Assembly (NCBI RefSeq): GCF_025854275.1
Contig: NZ_CP107567.1
Span: forward strand, 4,526,001-4,590,000
Direction of reading: 5' to 3'
Source of the DNA: Streptomyces peucetius
GTDB taxonomy: Bacteria > Actinomycetota > Actinomycetes > Streptomycetales > Streptomycetaceae
DNA: 64,000 nt
The translations under genes and the position numbers were made by a program. Below, one piece after another: positions 1 through 9,047 of this stretch. A model generated the notes under the pieces. That model searched no databases. It was given only the letters and a program-made list of their open reading frames with translations, and was not told where the DNA came from. The first letter of the stretch is position 1, and each line of letters begins with the position of its first letter.

Positions 1-825
1 GCGGATCTCCATGTCGAGCTTCTCGAAGACCGAGTAGAAGTAGATCTTCGACTCGTCGACGAACCGCTGCCACAGTGCCAGGGTCTGCTCGTCCCCGGAC
101 TGGAGGTCCACCACCCGGCGCCGGGCCCGCTCCTTGAACTCCTCGTCGGAGTCGAACAGGGCACGCGAGGCCTTGTAGAGGCGGTTCAGGTTGGACATCG
201 CCTCCTCACCGGAGACCTCCGGCGCGGCGTCGCCCTCCTTGTGGTCCAGCTCGTGCGGGTGCTCGATCAGATACTGGATGAGCATGCCGAACTGGGTGCC
301 CCAGTCGCCGATGTGGTGGCGGCGGACCACCTTCTCGCCCGTGAACTCCAGGATCTGCACCATGGCGTCGCCGATCACGGCGGACCGCAGATGACCGACG
401 TGCATCTCCTTCGCCACGTTCGGCTGGGCGTAGTCGATCACCGTCGTACCGGCGTCCGCCGCGAACGGCACGCCGAGACGGTCGTCCGCGGCACGGGCGG
501 CCAGGGTCTCGGTGATCGCCTTGTCGGTGATCGTGATGTTCAGGAAGCCGGGGCCCGAGACCTCGATGTCCTTCACCACGTCGTTCGCCGGGATCGCGTC
601 GACGACCTTGACCGCCAGCTCGCGCGGGTTGCCCTTGAGCTTCTTCGCGAGCGCCAGGATGCCGTTGGCCTGGAAGTCGGCCCGGTCGCTTCGTCGCAGC
701 ATGGGGTCTCCCCAGCCCGAAGGGCGAGGGGAAGGGTCGGCCATCCCGGCCTCCGGCAGGGCTGCCGAAAGGGCGTCCGCGAGGCGCTGCTGCACGGTCG
801 AAGCGAGGGAAGGGACCGAGGCCAT
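1..825 (-). CDS. argS: Arginyl-tRNA synthetase, N-terminal part (cut by the window edge)
   Basis: Charges tRNA-Arg with arginine in the cytoplasm. About 275 N-terminal residues are present; the gene runs off the left edge, and the family is usually near 590 residues. The first ~110 residues match the ArgRS-specific N-terminal tRNA-recognition domain. The class I signature HVGH lies at about residues 142-145 inside the stretch [15 protein letters not shown], followed by the typical GDWGTQFG segment. The ATG at 825 is chosen because the protein then opens with the usual [15 protein letters not shown]; a GGAAG stretch lies a few bases upstream. It is divergent from lysS, so both synthetase promoters lie in 826-1043. 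Confidence 0.97.
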   Translation of the reverse strand, partial: MASVPSLASTVQQRLADALSAALPEAGMADPSPRPSGWGDPMLRRSDRADFQANGILALAKKLKGNPRELAVKVVDAIPANDVVKDIEVSGPGFLNITITDKAITETLAARAADDRLGVPFAADAGTTVIDYAQPNVAKEMHVGHLRSAVIGDAMVQILEFTGEKVVRRHHIGDWGTQFGMLIQYLIEHPHELDHKEGDAAPEVSGEEAMSNLNRLYKASRALFDSDEEFKERARRRVVDLQSGDEQTLALWQRFVDESKIYFYSVFEKLDMEIR

Positions 826-1043
826 GAGCTTCCGTTCCGGTTGAGGTGTGCTTTCACTGAATGTTGCGGTGGTCAAGTATCCCACGGAGGGGCAAGTCGT
901 TTCCCGGAGCAGGAGGCAGCGTACGGGCGACGAGGGGGCGGCGCGCGGGCGAGCCGGACAGTGGCGCACGAGGCGAGCCGGAGGAACGCCCTCCGTCTGG
1001 GAGAATGGCCAGGAGCTCAATCCAGCTTTCGAGAAAGAAGGAC

Positions 1044-2777
1044 GTGCCGACCGTGGCTCAGAGCAGCACCGAGACCGACTGGGTCTCCCGTTTCGCGGAC
1101 GAGGTCATCGCCGAGTCGGAGCGACGTGCGCCTGGCAAACCGGTCGTCGTCGCCTCCGGTCTGTCCCCCTCCGGCCCCATCCACCTGGGCAACCTCCGCG
1201 AGGTCATGACCCCGCACCTGGTCGCCGACGAGATCCGGCGCCGCGGGCACGAGGTCCGCCACCTGATCTCGTGGGACGACTACGACCGCTACCGCAAGGT
1301 GCCGGCCGGCATCGAGGGCATCGACGCCTCGTGGGCCGAGCACATCGGCAAGCCGCTGACCTCGGTCCCGGCCCCCGCCGGATCGTCCCACCCGAACTGG
1401 GCCGAGCACTTCAAGGCCGCGATGACCGCCGCTCTGGACGAGCTGGGCGTCGAGTACGACGGCATCAGCCAGACCGAGCAGTACACGTCCGGCGTCTATC
1501 GCGAGCAGATCCTGCACGCGATGAAGCACCGCGCCGACATCGACGCGATCCTCGACCAGTACCGCACCAAGAAGGCCCCCGCGAAGAAGTCGCAGAAGCC
1601 GGTCGACGCGGCCGAGCTCGAAGCGGCCGAGGGCTCGGGTGCGGCCGCCGAGGACGACGGCAGCGGCGGCGCGGGCGGGTACTACCCGTACAAGCCGTAC
1701 TGCGGGCAGTGCGAGAAGGACCTGACCACCGTCACCTCGTACGACGACGACACGACCGAGCTCGCTTACGTCTGCACGGCGTGCGGCTTCGGCGAGACCG
1801 TCCGGCTGAGCGAGTTCAACCGCGGCAAGCTGGTCTGGAAGGTCGACTGGCCGATGCGCTGGGCGTACGAGGGCGTGATCTTCGAGCCGAGCGGTGTCGA
1901 CCACTCCTCGCCGGGCTCGTCCTTCGTCGTCGGCGGGCAGATCGTGCGCGAGGTCTTCGACGGCGTCCAGCCGATCGGCCCGATGTACGCCTTCGTCGGC
2001 ATCAGCGGCATGGCCAAGATGTCGTCCTCGCGAGGCGGCGTGCCCACCCCGGCCGACGCGCTGAAGATCATGGAGGCGCCACTGCTGCGCTGGCTGTACG
2101 CGCGCCGCAAGCCCAACCAGTCCTTCAAGATCGCCTTCGACCAGGAGATCCAGCGTCTCTACGACGAGTGGGACAAACTCGCCGCCAAGGTCGAGGACGG
2201 GACCGCCCTGCCGGCCGACGCCGCCGCGTACTCCCGTGCCGTCCGCACCGCCGCCGGCGAGCTGCCGCGCACACCGCGCCCGCTGCCGTACCGGACGCTC
2301 GCCTCGGTCGTCGACATCACCGCCGGCCACGACGAGCAGACGATCCGCATCCTCAGCGACCTCGACCCGGCGAACCCGCTGGCTTCGCTGGACGAGGCCC
2401 GCCCGCGGCTCGACCGCGCCGAGAACTGGATCACCACCCAGGTCCCGGCCGACGCCCGGACCGTCGTCCGCTCCGAGCCCGACACCGAGCTGCTCGGTTC
2501 ACTCGACGACCAGGGGCGCGAGTCGCTGCGCCTGCTGCTGGAGGGCCTGGACACGCACTGGTCGCTCGACGGCCTGACCACGCTCGTCTACGGGGTGCCG
2601 AAGGTGATGGCCGGTCTCGAGCCGGACGCCAAGCCGACCCCGGAACTGAAGGTCGCCCAGCGTTCCTTCTTCGCCCTGCTCTACCGCCTGCTGGTCAGCC
2701 GCGAGACAGGCCCGCGCCTGCCGACGCTGCTGCTGGCGGTCGGCGCGGACCGGGTACGGAAGCTCCTCGGCGCCTGA
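1044..2777 (+). CDS. lysS: Lysyl-tRNA synthetase, class I
   Basis: Charges tRNA-Lys; this is the class I (archaeal-type) enzyme that actinomycetes carry, about 577 residues. The HIGH-equivalent is PIHLGN near residues 45-50. The KMSKS loop reads KMSSS near residue 325 within [15 protein letters not shown] Cys4 zinc ribbon (YCGQCEKDL and VCTACGFGE) lies at about 220-256, after an acidic, Lys/Ala-rich linker. Two GTG starts compete: 1044 (MPTVAQ) and 1053 (MAQSST). The AAGGA at 1038-1042 sits better for 1053, but I recall related proteins starting MPTVAQ. A hairpin at 2797-2828 follows the gene. Confidence 0.95.
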   Translation: MPTVAQSSTETDWVSRFADEVIAESERRAPGKPVVVASGLSPSGPIHLGNLREVMTPHLVADEIRRRGHEVRHLISWDDYDRYRKVPAGIEGIDASWAEHIGKPLTSVPAPAGSSHPNWAEHFKAAMTAALDELGVEYDGISQTEQYTSGVYREQILHAMKHRADIDAILDQYRTKKAPAKKSQKPVDAAELEAAEGSGAAAEDDGSGGAGGYYPYKPYCGQCEKDLTTVTSYDDDTTELAYVCTACGFGETVRLSEFNRGKLVWKVDWPMRWAYEGVIFEPSGVDHSSPGSSFVVGGQIVREVFDGVQPIGPMYAFVGISGMAKMSSSRGGVPTPADALKIMEAPLLRWLYARRKPNQSFKIAFDQEIQRLYDEWDKLAAKVEDGTALPADAAAYSRAVRTAAGELPRTPRPLPYRTLASVVDITAGHDEQTIRILSDLDPANPLASLDEARPRLDRAENWITTQVPADARTVVRSEPDTELLGSLDDQGRESLRLLLEGLDTHWSLDGLTTLVYGVPKVMAGLEPDAKPTPELKVAQRSFFALLYRLLVSRETGPRLPTLLLAVGADRVRKLLGA

Positions 2778-2796
2778 CGCCGCGTCGCGCGTTTCG

Positions 2797-2828
2797 CAGG
2801 GCCTCACCCCGGGCGGGGTGGGGCCCTG
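2797..2828. terminator. GC-rich hairpin between convergent lysS and DUF2637 gene
   Basis: Nearly perfect inverted repeat: CAGGGCCTCACCCC pairs with the arm ending GGGGCCCTG, around a three-base loop. It lies just after the lysS stop and faces the end of the convergent DUF2637 gene, so it could stop transcription from both sides. There is no clear T tract, which is common for terminators in this kind of genome. The core CCTCACCCCG/CGGGGTG resembles the hairpin at 46186-46217. Confidence 0.7.
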
Positions 2829-2949
2829 CGCCAGTGCTGGCCGCTCGAAGGCGCGTCACCGCAAGAGCCGATCGCCGGCCGCCGACGCCGGCGCCGACCG
2901 CCGACGTGACCGTCGACCCCGACTCCGGGCATGCGCGGCGCTGCCGGTC

Positions 2950-4215
2950 CTACGCGATGTGGTCGTCCATCAGCTCACCGTTGAGACGGGCGGTGAACCG
3001 GTCCATGTACTGGTTCAGGTCGCGCGACTGGAGGCGAAGCCCGTACGCGGCCTCGACATTCCCGGCGAAGGCACCGGGCGTCGGCATGCCCTCACCCTCT
3101 ATCGAGTGCCGGAACACCTGGTACAGCTCGTCGTCCGACGGCGCCGCTTCCTTCACGCCCTCACCCAACGGCCGCGTACCGCCCGCTCCGTTGGGCACCT
3201 GGAACTGCGGCTCCGGCGCCTGCACCCCGACCGGCGCCTGAGCCTCGGCCGGTGCCTGGACCCCGGCCGGTGCCGGCTCGGGCTCCGGACGGCGTGGCTG
3301 CGGCACCGGGATCTGCTGCGGCTGCTCGTCGTACCAGGCCTGATGCTCCTGCGGGGGGTCGTAGACGGGCAGTTCGTAGTTCGGGTCGTACTCGCCGTGG
3401 TACTCCGCCTTCGAAGGTGTGGCGAACCACTGGCTCGGCGCCTCCTCGGGGACCACGGCCGGCTCCTCGGCCCGGGCCGCCCTGGACTCCAGCTCCGGCT
3501 GCGCCGGGGCCGGCGGCAGCAGCACCGGCTCGATGCCCGCGGCCGCCAGACCTGCCGGAGCGGTCTCCGCCAGCGGCACGCCGAACTTCGCGAGCCGCAG
3601 CGGCATCAGCGCCTCGACCGGGGCCTTGCGCCGCCACGACCGTCCGAAACGGGCCTGCAGCCGGGCCTGGTAGATCAGCCGGTCCTGCTCGAGCTTGATC
3701 ACCTGCTCGTAGCTGCGCAGCTCCCACAGCTTCATCCGCCGCCACAGCTTGAACGTCGGGACGGGCGAGAGCAGCCAGCGGGTGAGGCGCACGCCCTCCA
3801 TGTGCTTGTCGGCCGTGATGTCGGCGATCCGGCCGACCGCGTGCCTGGCCGCCTCGACGGCGACCACGAAGAGGATCGGGATCACCGCGTGCATCCCGAC
3901 GCCGAGCGGGTCGGGCCAGGCCGCGGCACCGTTGAACGCGATCGTCGCGAACGTCAGCAGCCAGGCCGTCTGACGCAGCAGCGGAAACGGTATGCGCATC
4001 CACGTCAGCAGCAGGTCCAGCGCCAGCAGGACGCAGATGCCCGCGTCGATGCCGATGGGGAAGACGAGCGAGAAGCTGCCGAAGCCTTTCTGCTCGGCGA
4101 GTTCGCGCACGGCGGCGTACGATCCGGCGAAGCCGATCGCGGCGATGACCAACGCACCCGCGACCACCACGCCGATGAGTATTCGGTGCGTACGTGTCAG
4201 CTGCATCGCGGCCAC
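2950..4215 (-). CDS. DUF2637 domain membrane protein
   Basis: Function not established. The N-terminal ~120 residues hold about four hydrophobic segments (LIGVVVAGALVIAAIGFAG, IGIDAGICVLLALDLLLTW, AWLLTFATIAFNGAAAW, VIPILFVVAVEAARHAVGRI), the pattern of DUF2637, a family found on actinomycete chromosomes and on conjugative plasmids near transfer and spread genes. The cytoplasmic C-terminal half has a basic stretch, then a Pro/Glu/Ala-rich low-complexity region, and a short conserved end (DDELYQVFRHSIEGEGMP to the stop). The GTG at 4215 is preferred because GGAGGG lies six bases upstream. Longer readings to 4335 would translate a repeat array (4240-4316) and are unlikely. Confidence 0.85.
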   Translation of the reverse strand: MAAMQLTRTHRILIGVVVAGALVIAAIGFAGSYAAVRELAEQKGFGSFSLVFPIGIDAGICVLLALDLLLTWMRIPFPLLRQTAWLLTFATIAFNGAAAWPDPLGVGMHAVIPILFVVAVEAARHAVGRIADITADKHMEGVRLTRWLLSPVPTFKLWRRMKLWELRSYEQVIKLEQDRLIYQARLQARFGRSWRRKAPVEALMPLRLAKFGVPLAETAPAGLAAAGIEPVLLPPAPAQPELESRAARAEEPAVVPEEAPSQWFATPSKAEYHGEYDPNYELPVYDPPQEHQAWYDEQPQQIPVPQPRRPEPEPAPAGVQAPAEAQAPVGVQAPEPQFQVPNGAGGTRPLGEGVKEAAPSDDELYQVFRHSIEGEGMPTPGAFAGNVEAAYGLRLQSRDLNQYMDRFTARLNGELMDDHIA

Positions 4216-4239
4216 CCGCGACCCTCCCCAATTCCTGAA

Positions 4240-4316
4240 CCGGATTCCGAACCGGCTTCCGAACGGGATCCCGTGCGGGGTCCCGAACCGGATCCCGGGC
4301 AGGATTCCCGAACCGG
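4240..4316. repeat. Degenerate 12-bp tandem array upstream of the DUF2637 gene
   Basis: About six units with consensus CCGGATTCCGAA follow one another: CCGGATTCCGAA, CCGGCTTCCGAA, CGGGATCCCGTG, CGGGGTCCCGAA, CCGGATCCCGGG and CAGGATTCCCGAA, ending in CCGG. Each unit is partly palindromic (GGATCC-like centre). The array sits 25-100 bases before the GTG start of the DUF2637 gene, between it and the convergently placed end of nothing else, so it may be a binding region or simply slippage-prone DNA. Confidence 0.7.
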
Positions 4317-4383
4317 CGGGCACAGCCTGGCACATGCCACCGGAGCCGGACCGCCCGGGCTCCCGGCGTTACGCACTTGTGTA

Positions 4384-5097
4384 CTACTTGTTGGCGGTCG
4401 CGACCGAGGCCACGGCCTCCTTCGCGGCCTTCACGGCGCCCTTCGTGATGTCGGACGTCGAGGGGTTCTTCGCCCCGGCATATCCCGTGCCGTTGTAGGT
4501 GAGCGTGACCACGCCGTTCTCGGTGCGGGCCACGACTGTCGCGTAAGTGAAGTCCTCGCCCGTCTTGCGCAGCTTGTAGGTGACCGTCGTCGCCTCGTCA
4601 CCGATGCCGGCGGCCGGGGAGGTCTTGACGTCCTTGGCGCCCTCGCTGGCCTGGGCCTTCGCGATCTCCTTGTCGTACGACTCCTCGGCGCGCTGTTCGG
4701 CGCTCACCGCGAGGGTGGCGTCGGACTCGTAGCGGAGGAACGAGACATCGAGCCAGCGGTACTGCGAGCCCTTCACCCCGTTGTCGTCCAGGCCGTTCCA
4801 GGAGCAGCTGCCGCGCCGTGAGATGTCCGACGACTTGCCCTCCGTCCCGCTCTTGGACTTCGCGGAGGGCACCAGGTCCTCGATCGTCTTCTCGCCGATC
4901 GAGTCGCACGGCTCCGGCAGCTTGCCGAACGTGGCGGGAGCGACGGTCGGGGACTTCTTCGCCTCGGGGGTAGGGGAGGCGGTGGCTGAGTCCTTGGACT
5001 TGCTGTCGGAGTCCGACGAGCAGCCTGCGACGACGAGCATCACCGGGACGGCGGCGCAGGCGAGTATGCGGGTGAGTCGCGGGGCTGAACGGTGCAT
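4384..5097 (-). CDS. DUF3558 family lipoprotein
   Basis: Predicted surface lipoprotein of unknown function, 237 residues. The N-terminus has basic residues, a hydrophobic run (ILACAAVPVMLVV) and the lipobox VAGC with the lipidated Cys near residue 26, followed by a Ser/Lys/Pro-rich spacer. The globular part shows DUF3558 hallmarks: KLPEPCDSIGEKTIEDLVP and the paired cysteine region SCSWNG, which probably form a disulfide. Its neighbour at 5274-6155 is a second member of the same family in the same orientation, separated by 176 bases. A substrate or partner cannot be inferred. Confidence 0.85.
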   Translation of the reverse strand: MHRSAPRLTRILACAAVPVMLVVAGCSSDSDSKSKDSATASPTPEAKKSPTVAPATFGKLPEPCDSIGEKTIEDLVPSAKSKSGTEGKSSDISRRGSCSWNGLDDNGVKGSQYRWLDVSFLRYESDATLAVSAEQRAEESYDKEIAKAQASEGAKDVKTSPAAGIGDEATTVTYKLRKTGEDFTYATVVARTENGVVTLTYNGTGYAGAKNPSTSDITKGAVKAAKEAVASVATANK

Positions 5098-5102
5098 GGT
5101 TC

Positions 5103-5190
5103 CTTCAGTCGGTCGGTCGGTCAGTCAGTCGGAGAGCCGGCTGCTCGGTCGGTCGACGGTCGATCGTCGGTCGTCGTCGATCGGTCCGGC
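5103..5190. repeat. GTCG-rich short tandem repeats between two lipoprotein genes
   Basis: The gap between the two DUF3558 genes contains runs of the tetranucleotide GGTC/AGTC (for example TCGGTCGGTCGGTCAGTCAG) and again CGGTCGGTCGACGGTCGATCG further on. It looks like slippage-prone simple sequence; no promoter can be read confidently in it. Confidence 0.6.
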
Positions 5191-5273
5191 GAGGGCCACC
5201 GTACGCGGACGCATCACCGCGACGGGCCGGACCGGCCGAAGGGGACGGACGGGCGGGCGGCCGCGGAGTCCGT

Positions 5274-6155
5274 TCACTCGTCGAACTGCTCCGCCAGCTT
5301 CCTGGCCAGACTCTGCGCCTTGTCCTGCAGTTCCTTGCTGTCGGGGACCTTGGTCGACAGGGCCGGCTGCTCGCCGTAGACCACGGTGACGATCACGTTC
5401 GATGTGCGGAACACCACGCTCACGGTGCGGCGCTGCGCCGTGGAACCGGCACGGCCGAGCACATCGTCGATGAACGCGGCGTCGCCGAGTCCCTCCACCA
5501 CCCGCGGCTCGAGTCCCGTCGTGGCGGGGGCGCCGGAGGACGGGCCCGCGGGCGTGGCCGACGTGGCGGAATCGGCCGCCGTGTCCGTCGAGGCGCCGGG
5601 ACGTGCGGTGCCGTCCGTCTCGCCGCCGCCGGCGGGGCTCATGGTGGCCGACGGCGAGCCGTCGTCCCCCTCGGCCCTCTCCTCGCCGGAGGGCTCCTCC
5701 GGGGGCGCGGTCGCGATCGGGACGGAGGCGGACGACTGCTTCTTCGCGAAGACCTCCTGCGCACGGGCGTCGTCGCTGACGGCCGGGTCGTAGGAGACGA
5801 CCCGCTCGAAGTCGACCCGGAGCTTGTGCGAGGCGTTCGGAGAGTCCCCCTGCCAGCTGCAGGCGACCCGACGGTCCGTGTCGTAGGTGACGCCCGCGGT
5901 GCCGCGCAGCACCTTCTGCTGCTGGTCCTCGGGCAGCGTCGCCGTGCCGGGCAGCAGGTCCCTGAGGGTGGAACGCTCCACGGACCCGCACGGCTCGAGG
6001 AGCGTGCGGTACTTGCCGGGAGCCGCCGCGGGGGACGCCGCCCCTTCGGCCTTGGCGTCGATGTCGGAGCCCTCGGCGCCGCTGCCGGTGGTGCAGCCGG
6101 TGACGAGCGCCGTGAGAAGCGCCGCCACGGAGGGGACATACGCCTTTCGTTGCAC
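5274..6155 (-). CDS. DUF3558 family lipoprotein, longer paralog with Ser/Thr/Pro/Gly insert
   Basis: Second predicted lipoprotein of the DUF3558 family, 293 residues. The GTG at 6155 is chosen because AAAGGAG lies eight bases upstream. The signal region VPSVAALLTALVTGC gives a lipobox VTGC. Family motifs are LLEPCGSVERSTLRDLLPG and VACSWQGDSPN, again with two conserved cysteines. Unlike the neighbour it carries a long low-complexity insert (about residues 145-215, rich in Ser, Ala, Pro, Gly and acidic residues) that separates two halves of the domain. Tandem paralogs suggest local duplication. It is divergent from rtcB. Confidence 0.85.
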   Translation of the reverse strand: MQRKAYVPSVAALLTALVTGCTTGSGAEGSDIDAKAEGAASPAAAPGKYRTLLEPCGSVERSTLRDLLPGTATLPEDQQQKVLRGTAGVTYDTDRRVACSWQGDSPNASHKLRVDFERVVSYDPAVSDDARAQEVFAKKQSSASVPIATAPPEEPSGEERAEGDDGSPSATMSPAGGGETDGTARPGASTDTAADSATSATPAGPSSGAPATTGLEPRVVEGLGDAAFIDDVLGRAGSTAQRRTVSVVFRTSNVIVTVVYGEQPALSTKVPDSKELQDKAQSLARKLAEQFDE

Positions 6156-6341
6156 GCTGGGGGCTCCTTTCTGAGTCTGCTCCGTTGCTGCTGTCGGGGC
6201 GAAAACCGGTTGCCGCCCCCCGGAGGCCGATGGACACAATGTCTATCGCACACGCTGCCGCTGCCGCCGGTCTGTCGACCCTTTCGCGGCCATTGATCGC
6301 GGCTTTTGCGTTTCATGTCATTTCGGGGGAATCGAGTAGTT

Positions 6342-7535
6342 ATGTCTTATGTGGAGATGCCGGGCGCCAAGGTCCCGATCCGTATGTGGGCCGACCCGTC
6401 GACGGTCGAGGACGTCGCGCTGCAGCAGCTGCGGAACGTGGCCACGCTGCCGTGGATCAAGGGCCTCGCCGTCATGCCGGACGTGCACTACGGCAAGGGC
6501 GCGACGGTCGGCTCCGTCATCGCGATGCACGGCGCCGTCTGCCCGGCCGCCGTCGGTGTGGACATCGGCTGCGGCATGTCGGCGGTGCGGACGTCGCTGA
6601 CCGCGAACGACCTGCCGGGCGATCTCTCCCGGCTCCGCTCCAGGATCGAGCAGGCCATCCCGGTGGGGCGCGGCATGCACGACGAGATGGTGGACCCCGG
6701 CAGGGTGTTCGGCCTTTCGGCGGGCGGCTGGGACGACCTCTGGGAGCGGTTCGACACGGTCGCGGACGCGGTCAAGTTCCGCCGCGAGCGGGCGACGAAG
6801 CAGATGGGGTCGCTGGGATCGGGCAACCACTTCGTGGAAGTGTGTGTTGATACATCCGGTTCTGTCTGGCTGATGCTGCACTCCGGTTCGCGGAACATCG
6901 GCAAGGAGCTCGCCGAGTACCACATCGGTGAGGCGCAGAAGCTGTCGCACAACCAGGGTCTCGTCGACCGCGACCTCGCCGTGTTCATCTCCGACACCCC
7001 GCAGATGGCCGCCTATCGCAACGACCTCTTCTGGGCGCAGGAGTACGCGAAGTACAACCGCGCCGTCATGATGGGGCTTCTCAAGGAAGTGGTCCGCAAG
7101 GAGTTCAGGAAGGCCAAGGTCACCTTCGAGCAGGAGATCAGCTGCCACCACAACTACGTGGCGGAGGAGCGGTACGAGGGCATGGACCTGCTGGTCACCC
7201 GTAAGGGCGCGATCCGTGCCGGCAGCGGCGACTTCGGGATCATCCCGGGCTCGATGGGCACCGGCTCCTACATCGTGAAGGGGCTCGGGAACGAGGCGTC
7301 CTTCAACTCCGCGTCGCACGGCGCCGGCCGCAAGATGAGCCGCAACGCGGCGAAGCGGCGCTTCTCGGCGCGGGACCTGGAGGAGCAGACGCGAGGCGTG
7401 GAGTGCCGTAAGGACTCGGGTGTCGTGGACGAGATCCCCGGTGCGTACAAGCCGATCGAGCAGGTCATCGACCAGCAGCGGGATCTGGTCGAGGTGGTCG
7501 CGAAGCTGAAGCAGGTCGTCTGTGTGAAGGGCTGA
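6342..7535 (+). CDS. rtcB: RtcB family RNA-splicing ligase
   Basis: GTP- and Mn-dependent ligase joining RNA 2',3'-cyclic phosphate or 3'-phosphate ends to 5'-OH ends; acts in RNA repair. The 397 residues carry the full RtcB set: PDVHYGKGATVGS, the metal-site cysteine in GVDIGCGMSAVRT, SLGSGNHFVEV, LHSGSRNIGKELAEYH, CHHNYV, GSMGTGSYIVKG, and the guanylylated-histidine motif SHGAGRKMSR. The start ATG at 6342 gives MSYVEMPGAKVPIRMW and has GGGGGA eleven bases before it. No archease or RtcA neighbour and no sigma54-type activator RtcR is next to it. A strong terminator follows. Confidence 0.96.
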   Translation: MSYVEMPGAKVPIRMWADPSTVEDVALQQLRNVATLPWIKGLAVMPDVHYGKGATVGSVIAMHGAVCPAAVGVDIGCGMSAVRTSLTANDLPGDLSRLRSRIEQAIPVGRGMHDEMVDPGRVFGLSAGGWDDLWERFDTVADAVKFRRERATKQMGSLGSGNHFVEVCVDTSGSVWLMLHSGSRNIGKELAEYHIGEAQKLSHNQGLVDRDLAVFISDTPQMAAYRNDLFWAQEYAKYNRAVMMGLLKEVVRKEFRKAKVTFEQEISCHHNYVAEERYEGMDLLVTRKGAIRAGSGDFGIIPGSMGTGSYIVKGLGNEASFNSASHGAGRKMSRNAAKRRFSARDLEEQTRGVECRKDSGVVDEIPGAYKPIEQVIDQQRDLVEVVAKLKQVVCVKG

Positions 7536-7562
7536 GGAGCAGTCGCCACGCCGCTCCCGGCG

Positions 7563-7594
7563 GGCCCCGGACCGGAACGGTCCGGGGCCTTTTT
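7563..7594 (+). terminator. Rho-independent terminator after rtcB
   Basis: Perfect 11-bp stem GGCCCCGGACC / GGTCCGGGGCC with a five-base loop (GGAAC), followed at once by a run of five T. It lies 28 bases after the rtcB stop and is one of the clearest intrinsic terminators in the window. Confidence 0.92.
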
Positions 7595-7622
7595 GCGCGC
7601 TCGTCCCCGGTGCGCCGGGCCC

Positions 7623-8162
7623 TTATGCGCCCGGGACGAGCAGGGACTTGTGAAAGAACGTGGTCGGGCGGAGCGTGCCCGAGGGGTCGGCGGCGTAGTC
7701 GGGGACGGTGCCGAGCGGGGTCCAGCCCGCTGTGCGGTAGAGCTTCTCGGCGGCGCTGCCGGTCTGGGTGTCCAGCATCAGCAGGGTGCGGCCGTCGGTG
7801 CGGGCGAACTCCTCTGCCGTGCTCAGGAGCCGGCGGGCGGTGCCGCGGCCCCGGGCGGCGCGGTGGACCAGGAGCTTGGCTATCTCGGCGCGGTGGCGGC
7901 CGTTGGGGGACGTCTCGCAGCCGAGCTGGACGGTGCCGATGAGCCGGTCGCCGTCGTGGGCGGCCCAGAGGACCACGCGGCCGTCGGTGAGGGCGGGCGC
8001 CAGGGACGCCCACCAGGCGGCGGCCTGCTCGGAGGTGAGGGACGCGGTGAAGCCCACGGAGGCTCCGTCGTCCACCGCGTCGAGGAGTAGCGCGGCGAGA
8101 GCGGGGGCCGCGGCGGGCAGGTCCCCGGCCGTGAGGCGGGTGATGGCGGGTCCGTCGGTCAT
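7623..8162 (-). CDS. GNAT family N-acetyltransferase
   Basis: Acetyl-CoA-dependent acetyltransferase of unknown substrate, 179 residues. The acetyl-CoA loop is HRAARGRGTARRLL at about 114-127 (the R/Q-x-x-G-x-G/A pattern), preceded by the beta-strand KLLV and followed by LMLDTQTGSAAEKLYRTAGWTPLG, typical of GNAT motif B. Its ATG overlaps the TGA of the upstream SDR gene by one base, so the two are translationally coupled and co-transcribed. It ends opposite the rtcB terminator. Family certain, substrate unknown. Confidence 0.9.
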   Translation of the reverse strand: MTDGPAITRLTAGDLPAAAPALAALLLDAVDDGASVGFTASLTSEQAAAWWASLAPALTDGRVVLWAAHDGDRLIGTVQLGCETSPNGRHRAEIAKLLVHRAARGRGTARRLLSTAEEFARTDGRTLLMLDTQTGSAAEKLYRTAGWTPLGTVPDYAADPSGTLRPTTFFHKSLLVPGA

Positions 8163-8926
8163 CACAGCTCCCTGTGCACCTTCGAGTTGGATGCCTGAGC
8201 GCGGGGCCGGACGACGAGCAGGTCGATGTTCACGTGGGACGGGCGGGTGACGGCCCAGGTGATGGTGCCGGCCACGTCGTCGGCGGTGAGCGGCTCGGCC
8301 ACGCCCGCGTAGATCTTGGCGGCCTTGTCCGTGTCGCCCCGGAAGCGGGTCGTGGCGAACTCGTCCGTCTTCACCATGCCGGGGGCGACTTCGATCACGC
8401 GGACCGGAGTGCCCACGATCTCCAGGCGAAGGGTCTCGGCGAGGACGTGCTCGCCGTGCTTGGCCGCGACGTAGCCGCCGCCGCCTTCGTAGGTGCTGAG
8501 ACCGGCGGTGGAGGAGAGGATCACGACGGTGCCGTCGCCGCTCGCCGTGAGGGCGGGGAGCAGTGCCTGGGTGAGATTGAGCGTGCCGATGACGTTCACC
8601 TCGTACATGCGGCGCCAGTCGGCGGGGTCGCCGGTGGCCACCGGGTCGGCGCCGAGGGCGCCGCCGGCGTTGTTCACGAGGACGTCGCAGCGGTCGAGGG
8701 ACGCGGCGAAGGAGTCGACGGCGGGGCGGTCGGTCACGTCGAGCGCGTGGGCGGAGGCCCGGTGGCCGGCGGCGGTGAGTTCGGCGGCCAGGGCCTCGAT
8801 GCGGTCCTTGCGGCGGGCGGTGAGGACGACGTGGTGGCCGGCGGCGGCCAGTTGACGTCCGGTGGCCGCGCCGATGCCGCTGCTTGCTCCGGTGACGACG
8901 GCGACGGGGGGCCCAGCGGTGCTCAT
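8162..8926 (-). CDS. Short-chain dehydrogenase/reductase
   Basis: Classical SDR oxidoreductase, 254 residues, probably NADP(H)-dependent. Visible motifs are TGASSGIG (cofactor glycine loop, residues 13-20), LDVTD, NNAGG, the catalytic Ser in VVILSSTAG, and YVAAK with catalytic Tyr and Lys near residues 150-154. The C-terminus VTRPSHVNIDLLVVRPRAQ resembles the YdfG/clavaldehyde-dehydrogenase-like SDR group, which often reduces 3-hydroxy acids or small aldehydes. CAAGGAG lies upstream of the ATG at 8926. It heads a two-gene operon with the GNAT gene. The actual substrate cannot be read. Confidence 0.92.
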   Translation of the reverse strand: MSTAGPPVAVVTGASSGIGAATGRQLAAAGHHVVLTARRKDRIEALAAELTAAGHRASAHALDVTDRPAVDSFAASLDRCDVLVNNAGGALGADPVATGDPADWRRMYEVNVIGTLNLTQALLPALTASGDGTVVILSSTAGLSTYEGGGGYVAAKHGEHVLAETLRLEIVGTPVRVIEVAPGMVKTDEFATTRFRGDTDKAAKIYAGVAEPLTADDVAGTITWAVTRPSHVNIDLLVVRPRAQASNSKVHREL

Positions 8927-9047
8927 GCCTCAGCTCCTTGCACGTGTGATCGATGGTGATCGACGTGACGCCAGAATAGATCGGGGTGACGCGCCGGAAC
9001 GGGCCGACAATCACACTTAATTGCGGACGGATAGGTATCTTCTGGCT

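Noticed and set aside
4216..4335. N-terminal extension of the DUF2637 protein through the 12-bp repeat array
   Set aside because: It would translate a simple repeat (GIRF-like units) and ignores the good ribosome-binding site six bases before the GTG at 4215.
6327..6360. GGAAT-n18-GTG as a sigma-R-type promoter of rtcB
   Set aside because: The second element (GTG instead of GTT) lies inside the coding sequence, which would remove the conserved N-terminus MSYVEMPGAK.
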